64,000 bases of DNA from an uncultured Lachnospiraceae bacterium (GTDB lineage Bacteria; Bacillota; Clostridia; Lachnospirales; Lachnospiraceae), in contig CACZBK010000008.1 in the NCBI GenBank assembly GCA_902779395.1, positions 1 through 64,000 on the forward strand. The letters are read 5' to 3'. The notes under the pieces were generated by a model. That model was given only the letters and a program-made list of their open reading frames with translations, searched no databases and had not been told where the DNA came from. Numbering within the stretch: the stretch's first letter is position 1; each line of letters opens with the position of its first letter. Positions 7,457 through 16,575 of this stretch are shown here, in pieces. The translations under genes were made by a program, and so were the position numbers.

Positions 7457-9730
7457 TCATATCATATACTTCAGCTTTATAAATAAAGTCCTTACATAGC
7501 CTTTATACCATCTGATCATTAAAAACAGTTCATCTATGTTATTTAATATACCGTTAAGTTCCTCATCATTTACCGTTTTACCGGAGTATAATATAGTTTC
7601 ATATCTGCTTATAAAATCCAGACACTCAGCAGGATCTGTTTTTTCTCCGTCCGCATCATTTTCCGGATATTCATATTCATGATCATCAGGATCAAACAGC
7701 TGATCTTTTGCACGTATCCCGAATTCTTCAAGCGTTTCTCCCCGGGCAGGTACAAGTCCGAAAACTGACAAAAGCCTTAAGCCATATCTGCAGTATACTG
7801 CGGCTTTTTCATTCGGCGCCATCCTCTCAAGTCTTCTTTTGCGCAGGATCCTGTCTGTCAGTATAAACACAAACATAAAGACCGCAACAAGTACCGCAGA
7901 TAATATGACCGCATGCCAGTTGATATTTAATCTCTCTTCTTCATCCAGTTCAGGCAGTATAACAGCTTCATCTTCTTCATTCGCGTGCGGATCGGCCGTT
8001 CCCACTCCTTCTTCCATATCTTCTGCCCTCTTCATAAAAGGCCAGCTGAGATCATATTTTATACCGGGTGTAGGTTCGAAGCTTATCCAGCCGACATTAT
8101 CAATATATACCTCCGGCCATGCGTGTGCCATAGAGCTCATTACAGGGTAAGGCTGACGTCCGTTAAGCGGTACCAGAAAGCCCTGTACAAATCTGGCGGG
8201 ATACCCAAGACTACGCGCCATTAGAACAAACGCAGTAGCATAATGTGTGCAATACCCTTCCTGTGTTTCAAATAAAAGACGGTCTAAAAACGCAGCGGGG
8301 CTGTCTGTTTTTTCCGGGAGTTCTCCCGGGTTCAAAGTATATCGCATGGATGACAAAGCTTTTTCGATACGCTTTAGTACTTCCATATCATCTTCGGCAC
8401 CCTCGGACAGTTCAGATATATATTCTGCCGCACGATCTGATATCTGTGTCTGCGGAAGGTAATACTCATGCATCCTTTTAACATATTCACGGTACCGGGA
8501 GTAAGATATGACGGGCGGTCCGACATTTTTAAAGGCAGCCTGTGTATTCATCCAGTTTTCCTCATCGATCGCTGCAGCATTATCATACAATACGTCAAAC
8601 GACGGATTGGTACTATTGATCCTGATATATGTCAGGTCATATTCTGTATGGTAACCAAGACGTTTAATACTCTTTAACTCTCCTCCCTGCGCTACGATAC
8701 CCTCCTTTTCATCATGCAGAGTGATCCCAAGCGTCTTTTGCGGTACAAAATAATAAGCGGTATTAAATTCATCATAAGTAACCGTAAGCTGAACACGCTT
8801 ATAAAAATCGATGGCATGTGTCCTGTCATAGGTAAGGATTGCCGTGAGCGTTTCAAGCGAGTCTACTGTTTTATCCGGATTTTCCTCTTCATAGATGCTG
8901 TTCCATGTTCTGCCGTCGAAACTGTCAAGTATACGGCCCGCAAGATAAACAACCCGTCCCGCATCGCGTGAAGTTCCAAGGCGCATGACACACTTATCAT
9001 CAACACTCAGATTGCCGAAATATGTTCCTTTATCCTTAAATCCCATCGTACCGGCATATTCTTCCTTATCAGCATTAAGCAGCCGGTTTCCGTATTTGAT
9101 ACTGTCAGATATCCTTTGCATTATGACTTTTACAAAATGCCAGTCATATGCCTTATCCGGCGCCGGAATAAAATATACGGCGGCTGTCAGCAAAAGCACA
9201 AAAGGCGCGATCGAAACAAGATGTCCTCTCCTGTTTTCACCGCCGCTTTTCTTCCAGTAAAGCTGGACTTTATCCGTTATGATCAGCACGATCATCATCA
9301 GTGCCAGAGCAGCTTCAAGCTTATCCGGCACCGGTCCCCTGATCATCGTATATATCAGTCCAAACGTGATCATCACCGCAGCAACGAGTTTAAGGAGTTC
9401 CTTTTGTGATATCAGTCTGCCGGCTGCATATGAAGCCGTTACTATCAGCAGAGTCCATAAACACCAGATATTATCAAAGACAAATCCAAGCAGAGTTCCT
9501 CTCTCCTGCATCAGAAGGATACCGGTGAGAAGCATCAGGCTTATACCCGGCAGCAGAAATCTCAGTCTTCCGCGTATATGCTTTACGGAAAAACAGCAGG
9601 CAAGTATCAGCAGCGCAGCTATATAATAAACAGCTTTCTTTTCCGGAAGCTGCAAAAAGCCCGCTGACACACTAACGGCCAATGCCGCTATAGGAAATAT
9701 ATATATAAGATCATATAAAAAACCGATCAT
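7457..9730 (-). CDS. TgpA-like membrane protein with transglutaminase domain and DUF4129-type tail
   Basis: 757 residues. The first 190 hold six or so membrane helices; a periplasmic-side domain follows. The transglutaminase core has EGYCTHYATAFV with Cys about 494 and MSSMAHAWPEVYID with His about 536. A FEPTPG motif follows where many relatives have DPT, so the third catalytic residue may be Glu or lie elsewhere. One more membrane helix (about residues 620-642) precedes a cytosolic tail resembling DUF4129. Start ATG 9730 overlaps the DUF58 stop by 4 nt (ATGA), implying translational coupling. TgpA-type proteins accompany MoxR/DUF58 genes; their substrates are mostly unknown but the active site faces the cell exterior. 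Confidence 0.88.
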   Translation of the reverse strand: MIGFLYDLIYIFPIAALAVSVSAGFLQLPEKKAVYYIAALLILACCFSVKHIRGRLRFLLPGISLMLLTGILLMQERGTLLGFVFDNIWCLWTLLIVTASYAAGRLISQKELLKLVAAVMITFGLIYTMIRGPVPDKLEAALALMMIVLIITDKVQLYWKKSGGENRRGHLVSIAPFVLLLTAAVYFIPAPDKAYDWHFVKVIMQRISDSIKYGNRLLNADKEEYAGTMGFKDKGTYFGNLSVDDKCVMRLGTSRDAGRVVYLAGRILDSFDGRTWNSIYEEENPDKTVDSLETLTAILTYDRTHAIDFYKRVQLTVTYDEFNTAYYFVPQKTLGITLHDEKEGIVAQGGELKSIKRLGYHTEYDLTYIRINSTNPSFDVLYDNAAAIDEENWMNTQAAFKNVGPPVISYSRYREYVKRMHEYYLPQTQISDRAAEYISELSEGAEDDMEVLKRIEKALSSMRYTLNPGELPEKTDSPAAFLDRLLFETQEGYCTHYATAFVLMARSLGYPARFVQGFLVPLNGRQPYPVMSSMAHAWPEVYIDNVGWISFEPTPGIKYDLSWPFMKRAEDMEEGVGTADPHANEEDEAVILPELDEEERLNINWHAVILSAVLVAVFMFVFILTDRILRKRRLERMAPNEKAAVYCRYGLRLLSVFGLVPARGETLEEFGIRAKDQLFDPDDHEYEYPENDADGEKTDPAECLDFISRYETILYSGKTVNDEELNGILNNIDELFLMIRWYKGYVRTLFIKLKYMI

Positions 9731-10893
9731 ATCCCTGCGCTCGCCAGCTCCTGTTCAACACCTATATATTTCATGACAAATCCGGGGATCCCTGTATTAC
9801 CCTCATGATCTTTAACCTCATTATCAATAATGCAGGCCAGTGTAAAAACATTATTATCCCTTAAGCTATGCACAAATTCTTCTGCAGCCGCACTCCATTC
9901 ATGAAGGACCAGAAAGACACTCTTACAGCTGTAAACCTCTTTATGCCGGGAGCACAGAGTCAAAAGCTTATCTTCATCCGAATCCGTTCTGAATATCATT
10001 CCCGAAGCACGTTCATAAAACAAATCAAAATCGTCAAGCGAACGAACATTATTTTCACGAAGCTCACCATCAAGATATAAACTGCTTACAGATATATTCT
10101 CAGATGCAAAATAATAAGCTAATGCTATAGTAAGTTCCAGGATCTTATTTTCCAGCGGAAGATATACCGACATATCCCCGTCTATCCTTTTAGTGCCATT
10201 GATCACACACACACCTTCCCGTTCACGGGCGATCATTTTTCTGACAAGCAGCTCCCCGCTTCTGGCACTCGCCTTCCAGTTTATCATACGCACATCATCA
10301 CCGTCCGAGTATTTCCGGACTTCTATATCCGGCTCCGTAGGGTTTACGAATGCATTCCTGAACATAGTCTGCGAAAGATCCATACTTTTTATCTCTTCCA
10401 GTTTTATCAGATCAGGTTTAACCGCTACACGCAGGGTTTCCTTGTTATTATATCTGAATCTGAACAGACGGAGGAAATCGGTGATCTCCACCGTCTTTAT
10501 CCCGACTTCATATTCTCCGCGATACCGGCATATCAGCTGTGTATCTTTTTTTATGCCGCTATGGGGCAGCAGCTCATATTCGGTATCATCATCCAGAGAA
10601 CTTATCTTGGAATATGAAGAAAAGAAATGCACCTTAATACTGCAGAAACCGAAATGATATTCATTCATAAGTGTAAAATAAAACGGGACCGGCCGGCCAG
10701 CCACCAGATTTCTGCTGTCGATCTGCTGATAGATCCTGAAAAAAACAAAAACAGCCAGGAGATAAATAAACAAAATAAAAGGCAGGATAGTGAGCATCGT
10801 AAAAAAACCGTAACTCACTGCCCCGCCATAAAAACTTATCCCGACCAAAGAAAATATCCAGAGGATAAAATAGATCAGACGGTTACGTTTCAT
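9727..10893 (-). CDS. DUF58-domain protein
   Basis: 388 residues with two N-terminal membrane helices (about 8-25 and 30-50), then a beta-rich stretch. The DUF58 signature follows: VRKYSDGDDVRMINWKASAR with GELLVRK (about residues 193-220). The C-terminal part would adopt a vWA-like fold. DUF58 proteins are typical partners of MoxR ATPases and TgpA-like transglutaminases. It overlaps both neighbours by 4 nt (ATGA) and so is tightly coupled to the EAL fusion gene upstream and the transglutaminase downstream. Confidence 0.9.
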   Translation of the reverse strand: MKRNRLIYFILWIFSLVGISFYGGAVSYGFFTMLTILPFILFIYLLAVFVFFRIYQQIDSRNLVAGRPVPFYFTLMNEYHFGFCSIKVHFFSSYSKISSLDDDTEYELLPHSGIKKDTQLICRYRGEYEVGIKTVEITDFLRLFRFRYNNKETLRVAVKPDLIKLEEIKSMDLSQTMFRNAFVNPTEPDIEVRKYSDGDDVRMINWKASARSGELLVRKMIAREREGVCVINGTKRIDGDMSVYLPLENKILELTIALAYYFASENISVSSLYLDGELRENNVRSLDDFDLFYERASGMIFRTDSDEDKLLTLCSRHKEVYSCKSVFLVLHEWSAAAEEFVHSLRDNNVFTLACIIDNEVKDHEGNTGIPGFVMKYIGVEQELASAGI

Positions 10894-13800
10894 ACTTCGC
10901 CAAAGCTTTCTTTAACTCCGTTAACAGTATAATCCCCTCTGCATCCGGGATCTATAAGGATATTTTTTTCGCTATAAGTACATGCTCTTCCGCCCTCATT
11001 ACGAAGACGCACGGTGATCGCACAATCGATAGCCGTAAATCTTCCGTCTCCGACAAGACCGCCGTATGCATATGCTTCTATACCATTGCCGGTAAAATGA
11101 TAGGATATATTCTTGAAAGTCACATCCGAATCACCGAAGAAACATCCCGCACCACTCGCCCTGTTTGCCCGAAGATCAATATTACTGCCTATATCCTGCA
11201 GAAGCACTTTTGCCCGCCTTCCGTTTATACTGCCCGCAACAAGCATGGATTTGCCGCTTCCGAAGAAATGGATGAATACATTTTTAATCTTAACATCGGC
11301 ATCCGAATTAAACGATCCGACCCCGCACGCTTCATCACAGGCAAATGTAAGATCCATCTCACAATTGGTAATGGCTATCTTACAGTCTTTATCAAACGAT
11401 CCGTAAGCCAGGGCCTGTCCTCCGTTAAACTGAAGAACATATCTTCCCTGTGTGATCACTATATCGCAGGTACCTTTACCGCCTATACCTACACCTCTGT
11501 TTCCGAAGGCATCCATTATAATGGTACCTGTCTGGTAGAATTCTATCCTTCCTGCATCCCCGTTTGCACAGCCAATACCGCAATAATCGTTATTTTTTAT
11601 CTGGAAATTGAGATCTCCGTCACCTATAAGCGTAAGCGCAGATCCTTTGGGAACATTTATGCCCCCGCCGCTTAAGATATTCTCCCCGACAAGGAGAAGC
11701 GTCAGCTTAACTCCCGGTTCAAGATCGATAATAGGCGCATGTCTGGAACTGCCAAGATATACGTGTTCAAGCGTTATCTGTCCTTCATATCCCGACTTGA
11801 TCTCAAGCCTGAGATCCGTGCGCTGTCCGGGAGTACCGCTAAGCACAAAATCCCTGTATGTGGAAACATCACCTTTGGTAAGCAGTATATTATAACCTTC
11901 TTTGGTCAGTGCCGATGCCGCAAATCGCCCGGTCTTACCTGTTTCATAAATACGGCGGCCACTGCCCTGTATACGTTCCGTATAATATTTCCTGATCTCC
12001 TCGGAGATACGTTCCTCTATTTCTGACAGCACCTCCGGAGCAGGTCTGCCGGTATAATATCCCTGAATAAGATCGCATCCCAGGTTAATTACGGTTCGAA
12101 GCTCCTCTCCGGTTTCAACCCCCTCCGCAAGCACCTGGATCGAATTATCATGAGCGAATGTAACTATCTCCCTGACAAAGTGCTGCTTCTGCGGGCTGTC
12201 CTGAATCCCCGATAAAAGCGATCTGTCAACCTTGACATAATTGGGCATATACCGAAGAAGATTTGACACATTCGAATATCCGGTCCCGTAATCATCTACG
12301 GCTGTACCTATCCCAAGCCTTGCATAGCGCTGCTTCATCTTCTCAAGTTCATCATCCGCGACTTCCGCCCGTTCGGTAAGCTCGATCACGGCCTGTTCTC
12401 CTCTTCCCGAAAGCATCGCATCTATCTTCTTATAATCTTCCTCGGAAAGTTTTGTCCCCGGAATGCTGTTGATAAAGATATGCCTGCCCTCAAAAGCCTT
12501 TTCGTTAGCCTCCATCTGTCCGAGAACATTAAGAAATGTAGCCTTTTCCACATCGGAAAGCCGCTTTAAATGTGAAGCGTATTTTAAGATCTGAAGCGGC
12601 GATATCTTCATCTCGCTCCTGGCCCGCATCAAAGCTTCGAAAGCATAGATACTGCCGTCCACAGCACTGACTATTGGCTGATAGTAATAAGTAAGCCTGT
12701 TCTCATCAAGGATCCTGCCGACTTCGAGCATGCATTCCTCTTCTTCAGCAGAGAGTTTCTGCTCGGTCTTTACTTCCTTTTTGTCCTTATTGATCGCAGC
12801 CGTAAACAATATCGCCCTTCTTACATTCTCAAGTCCCCGGGCGACAGCCTGTATCCAGAGCCTGTAAACTTCATCATAGGAACGCGGTTCTTTCCCATAA
12901 TTGATAACCGCATAACCCAGGCAGTTTGATTCGTAAAATATCGGGGTAAATGTATAGGCGCGCGGTGAATCATGATATTCATCCAGTTCGGGATGAAGGA
13001 TCGAAGTATCAAATCCTTCATGAAGACTTATCTTATCTTCTGTCTTCTCATCCTTATAAACAGAAAGAGCCTTTAACATACGATCGGTATAACCATGATC
13101 CAGCAGTCTTCCCTGTGTCAGATAATCGGGAGTCATCCACTGATCGCACAGGCAGAGATGAAAAGATTCAAAACCTTTTACCTGATAGATATGTTCGTAT
13201 ATACAATCCAGAGCGCCCTGAAGATCAAACTGTCTCATAAGATCTTCCTGCATCGTATTATGAAGCGAGAAAAAGCCGTCTTCCGATAACTCCGTCTCCC
13301 ATTTTTCTCTCAGCTTCGGACGGAATGACATTTTATAAGAACTGCATCCGCAGCTCATACCGGTATAAATTTCCACCTCGGTATCCGGATCTTTGATATC
13401 CTTTCCTTCCATCAGACGCTTGATACTCTTTGCCGCATGACTGCCTGTTGATGCAGCCGGAATATATGCGGAAGTAATGGGACACGGTGATAACCTTCCT
13501 TCTTCCACACTGTCAAAGCCCACTACCGCAACATCCTCGGGAACTCTTACTCCGTTTTCCGTCAGTACACGGCATACGCCTATTGCCATCTGATCATTAG
13601 CACAGGCGATCGCACGCGGCATATCATCCCTGTTTTTAAGCAGTTCTTCGGAATATGCTCCGCCACTGGTATACCAGAAATCTCCGTATTTGATACGGTC
13701 ATCCCTGATCTGAAGACCATGCGCGATCATCGAATCCTTATATGCATTCAGTCTCTGCTTAGAGTGTGCATGCCATTTTTTACCTGTCAGATAAGCTATA

Positions 13801-14204
13801 TCCTTATAACCATGATCTTCTATAAGATGATCGATAAGTTTACGCACCGGTGTATAACTGTCTGTCCAGATAGAACGGAAATGCTTGCTCTCAAGATCCA
13901 CAACCAGGACCGGTCCGGAAAATCTGTTCTTGATCTCATCCTCCAGAGCATCTGCCACCCCGGGTGTCTGAATTGTATCAAGAAGTACCACAACCGCGTC
14001 AAAAAGGCTGTAGTTAACAAGATTAAAGATGTTCGAATCACCGATCTCACGTGCTACGGTATCCTGATACTTTATATACATGGAAAAAATACAGACATCC
14101 ATATCATCCGAAAATGCCTGTTTCAGGAAGCCTTTCGCAAAGCGCTCCTGATAGAACTCATCAGCCTGCCCCATCAAAAGAGCTATTCTCTTTCGTCGTA
14201 TCAT
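10890..14204 (-). CDS. Three-part protein: LacI/periplasmic-binding-like sensor, EAL phosphodiesterase, beta-helix-like tail
   Basis: 1104 residues, no signal peptide or membrane segment, so predicted cytosolic. Residues 1-290 resemble the sugar-sensing domain of LacI-type regulators (IACANDQMAIGV, VPEDVAVVGFDSVE), but there is no HTH before it. Residues about 300-480 are a linker or GAF-like region. The EAL domain (about 500-735) is complete: FEALMRA, FINSIPGT, ELTERAEV, VDDYGTGYSN, YVKVDRSLL, LAEGVET. So c-di-GMP hydrolysis is expected. Residues about 760-1104 are Gly/Asn/Asp-rich repeating strands (SALTLIGDGDLNFQIKN, GNRGVGIGGKGTC) typical of a right-handed beta-helix or carbohydrate-binding fold, odd for a cytosolic protein. 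GGAGGG 8 nt before ATG 14204 sets the start. Its stop overlaps the DUF58 start. Confidence 0.9.
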   Translation of the reverse strand: MIRRKRIALLMGQADEFYQERFAKGFLKQAFSDDMDVCIFSMYIKYQDTVAREIGDSNIFNLVNYSLFDAVVVLLDTIQTPGVADALEDEIKNRFSGPVLVVDLESKHFRSIWTDSYTPVRKLIDHLIEDHGYKDIAYLTGKKWHAHSKQRLNAYKDSMIAHGLQIRDDRIKYGDFWYTSGGAYSEELLKNRDDMPRAIACANDQMAIGVCRVLTENGVRVPEDVAVVGFDSVEEGRLSPCPITSAYIPAASTGSHAAKSIKRLMEGKDIKDPDTEVEIYTGMSCGCSSYKMSFRPKLREKWETELSEDGFFSLHNTMQEDLMRQFDLQGALDCIYEHIYQVKGFESFHLCLCDQWMTPDYLTQGRLLDHGYTDRMLKALSVYKDEKTEDKISLHEGFDTSILHPELDEYHDSPRAYTFTPIFYESNCLGYAVINYGKEPRSYDEVYRLWIQAVARGLENVRRAILFTAAINKDKKEVKTEQKLSAEEEECMLEVGRILDENRLTYYYQPIVSAVDGSIYAFEALMRARSEMKISPLQILKYASHLKRLSDVEKATFLNVLGQMEANEKAFEGRHIFINSIPGTKLSEEDYKKIDAMLSGRGEQAVIELTERAEVADDELEKMKQRYARLGIGTAVDDYGTGYSNVSNLLRYMPNYVKVDRSLLSGIQDSPQKQHFVREIVTFAHDNSIQVLAEGVETGEELRTVINLGCDLIQGYYTGRPAPEVLSEIEERISEEIRKYYTERIQGSGRRIYETGKTGRFAASALTKEGYNILLTKGDVSTYRDFVLSGTPGQRTDLRLEIKSGYEGQITLEHVYLGSSRHAPIIDLEPGVKLTLLLVGENILSGGGINVPKGSALTLIGDGDLNFQIKNNDYCGIGCANGDAGRIEFYQTGTIIMDAFGNRGVGIGGKGTCDIVITQGRYVLQFNGGQALAYGSFDKDCKIAITNCEMDLTFACDEACGVGSFNSDADVKIKNVFIHFFGSGKSMLVAGSINGRRAKVLLQDIGSNIDLRANRASGAGCFFGDSDVTFKNISYHFTGNGIEAYAYGGLVGDGRFTAIDCAITVRLRNEGGRACTYSEKNILIDPGCRGDYTVNGVKESFGEV

Positions 14205-14244
14205 TGAACACGCCCTCCGATGCCTATATACATACAGATAGTTT

Positions 14245-14273
14245 ATTTTACCCTAAAAATCCCTATCGCGCAA
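14245..14273 (-). promoter_or_regulatory. Predicted promoter of the EAL-DUF58-TgpA operon
   Basis: TTGCGC (14273-14268) and TAAAAT (14250-14245) on the minus strand, spacer 17 nt. It lies back to back with the promoter of the plus-strand operon; the two -35 elements are only 7 nt apart, so the two promoters may interfere or share a regulator. Confidence 0.5.
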
Positions 14274-14280
14274 GAATATC

Positions 14281-14309
14281 TTGCTAATATTCACACCAAG
14301 TGATAGAAT
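14281..14309 (+). promoter_or_regulatory. Predicted promoter of the PPIase/amino-acid ABC operon
   Basis: TTGCTA (14281-14286) and TAGAAT (14304-14309), spacer 17 nt, about 50 nt before the start codon. A small inverted repeat (CTCTGTGACAAACAGAG) follows at about 14314-14330, near the predicted +1. Confidence 0.5.
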
Positions 14310-14358
14310 ACAACTCTGTGACAAACAGAGATGTTTCAAAAAATTCAGAGAGGTAATT

Positions 14359-15693
14359 ATGAAAGAATCAGAAAAAGAACTTGAAAAGGAAACAACCGAA
14401 GAGATCAATGAGGGTTCCTCTGACGATGCTTCCGAAAATACCGTGGCAGCTTCCGCAGATGAAACTGCAAAAGATCCCCTTTCCGATATTGATGAAGAAA
14501 CCCTTTCCAAAAACAAACGTGCCATCATATTCGAGATAGTATTAGCCATAGCTGCTGTAGCCGTGATCGTTATTGCCATAGTGATCAAGCAAAATCAGAA
14601 ACCGGCTGAACCTGTTGCTCCCGATGCAGAAGTTTCTGCCGAAAACGAAATGATCCAGATAGATAATTCTGTTCTTTTTGAGGGAGTTCCCGCTATCCCT
14701 TCTATGATACAAAACGAAGATCTTGATTATGATTCACTTGTTTCAGAAGGTAAAATGCTGAAGCTCACCGGCCCGAATGGTGAAGAGGTCTATGTACACA
14801 ATTATACAAACAGTACATATTTTAATAACGAGACCGTTCTTGATGAAAAAGAACTTGATGCGCTTATAGTCAAAAACGTTCTGAGCAACTATCTTGAACC
14901 TGAAGAAGCAAACCGCGATACCGCTCAGATGTATGACACCGTAAGCATAAACTATGTCGGTACCATGGACGGTGTGGCTTTTGAAGGCGGAACCGCAAAC
15001 GACCAGGAGCTTACTATAGGTGTAAGTGCATTTATAGACGGATTTACCGAAGGCATAGTCGGAATGAAGGTCGGCGAGACAAAGGATGTACATGTAACCT
15101 TCCCCGCCGATTATCACAGCGCCGATCTTGCCGGAAAACCTGCCGTATTTGCGATAACATTAAACCAGATCATCACAGGAAATAAAGTACCTGAACTGAC
15201 TGACGAAATGGCTTCAACAATAACCGGAGGAGAATTAACAAAAGCTGCCGATCTGAGAGACTATTACAGAAAGAGTCAGCTTTCGGTTTTGATATGGGAT
15301 TTCATCGACACTGATTTTCATATTAACAGCATTTCGGATGATTTAATACTCTCCTATTATAACAAGCTTTTGTCACAATTAGATAAGAGTTCACAGACTT
15401 ATCAGATGAGCGCCGAAAGTCTTATAAGCATGTCCTACGGTATGGATATCGAAGCCTACAAGGAGCAGATGATGGCTGAAGCTGTCGAATCCATGCGTCA
15501 CGCCGTACTCTATAATGCCATTGGTGCAAAAGAAGGTATTGATGTAAGTGAAGAAGATATACTCAAGCTGGCAGCCGACTACGGATATGCCGATAATGTT
15601 CAGGAGTTCAAGGACAATTTCGGCGAAGAAATGATACACGATTACATTCTTCAGTCCAACCTTATGGATTACTTTATAACATTACATAAATAA
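14359..15693 (+). CDS. Membrane-anchored trigger-factor-like peptidyl-prolyl isomerase
   Basis: 444 residues from ATG 14359, chosen for AGAGAGG 5 nt upstream. The N-terminal 55 residues are acidic and cytosolic; one membrane helix (about 57-77) follows, placing the rest outside. An FKBP-type domain with the trigger-factor signature comes next (SINYVGTMDGVAFEGGT, FIDGFTEGIVGMKVGE, FPADYHSADLAGK). The C-terminal third is helical, like the trigger-factor chaperone arms. The ribosome-binding N-domain of true trigger factor is absent, so this is an extracytoplasmic foldase rather than the ribosomal chaperone Tig. It leads an operon with a polar amino-acid ABC importer, 20 nt before the lipoprotein gene, and may help fold exported proteins. 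Confidence 0.88.
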   Translation: MKESEKELEKETTEEINEGSSDDASENTVAASADETAKDPLSDIDEETLSKNKRAIIFEIVLAIAAVAVIVIAIVIKQNQKPAEPVAPDAEVSAENEMIQIDNSVLFEGVPAIPSMIQNEDLDYDSLVSEGKMLKLTGPNGEEVYVHNYTNSTYFNNETVLDEKELDALIVKNVLSNYLEPEEANRDTAQMYDTVSINYVGTMDGVAFEGGTANDQELTIGVSAFIDGFTEGIVGMKVGETKDVHVTFPADYHSADLAGKPAVFAITLNQIITGNKVPELTDEMASTITGGELTKAADLRDYYRKSQLSVLIWDFIDTDFHINSISDDLILSYYNKLLSQLDKSSQTYQMSAESLISMSYGMDIEAYKEQMMAEAVESMRHAVLYNAIGAKEGIDVSEEDILKLAADYGYADNVQEFKDNFGEEMIHDYILQSNLMDYFITLHK

Positions 15694-15713
15694 AACGATC
15701 GGAGGAAAAAATC

Positions 15714-16550
15714 ATGAAAAAGAAACTATTGACCATACTGGCCGTTTTAGGCAGCTGCACACTCTGCGCATGCGGCACAAGCGATAATACTCCGGCCGCC
15801 GAGAGCAGCGCTCCCGCTGCCGAAAGCGATTACGATTACATCAAAGGCAACGGTAAAATGGTTATAGGAATAACCATCTATGAACCCATGAATTATTATG
15901 ACGAAAAAGGTGAGCTTACCGGTTTCGATACCGAATTTGCCAATGATCTTTGCTCCCGGCTTGGTGTCACTCCCGAATTTCAAATCATAGACTGGGATAT
16001 GAAAGAGACCGAGCTAAAGTCCAAAAACATCGACTGTATCTGGAACGGTCTTACCGTTACCGAAGAACGCCGTGCAAACATGGACTTTACCGATACCTAT
16101 CTGCTCAACAAACAATGCGTTGTTATAAATAATGCTAATGCCGGCACTTATACCGATAAAGCAAGCTTAGCCTCCGCAATGCTTTCAGCAGAAAGCGGCT
16201 CGGCTGGTGAAAGCGCCATTGTAGATGATGATACATTAAAAAACGCAAGCTATACCGCTTCCAATTCCCAGCAGGATGCTCTCGTAGCATTAAACGCCGG
16301 TAATTATGATGCTATCGTCATCGATTACACTATGGCTAATGCTTCCGTAGGAAGCGGAGACTTTGCATCACTTCAGATAGTAGACGGGATAGAGCTTGCC
16401 AACGAGGAATATGCTATCGGTTTCCGTGTCGGTTCCGATATGACCGGCAAGGTAAATGCTATCATCAGCGAAATGATCAGCGACGGAAGCCTTGCGGCTC
16501 TTGCCGATAAATATGATATGAAAGAGCTGTATGAACAGGCTGTAAAATAA
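15714..16550 (+). CDS. Amino-acid ABC transporter substrate-binding lipoprotein
   Basis: 278 residues with a lipoprotein signal ending in LCAC (Cys about residue 20), so anchored to the outer face of the membrane. The mature part is a type II periplasmic-binding fold of the SBP_bac_3 family: MVIGITIYEPMNYYDEKG, LTGFDTEFANDLCSRLG, WNGLTVTEERRANMDFTDTY. These features match binders of polar amino acids, glutamine or cystine; the ligand cannot be chosen. GGAGG precedes ATG by 8 nt. Permease and ATPase genes follow, giving a complete importer. Confidence 0.93.
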   Translation: MKKKLLTILAVLGSCTLCACGTSDNTPAAESSAPAAESDYDYIKGNGKMVIGITIYEPMNYYDEKGELTGFDTEFANDLCSRLGVTPEFQIIDWDMKETELKSKNIDCIWNGLTVTEERRANMDFTDTYLLNKQCVVINNANAGTYTDKASLASAMLSAESGSAGESAIVDDDTLKNASYTASNSQQDALVALNAGNYDAIVIDYTMANASVGSGDFASLQIVDGIELANEEYAIGFRVGSDMTGKVNAIISEMISDGSLAALADKYDMKELYEQAVK

Positions 16551-16575
16551 ATCACTGTACAGAAAGGCGCAGGGT

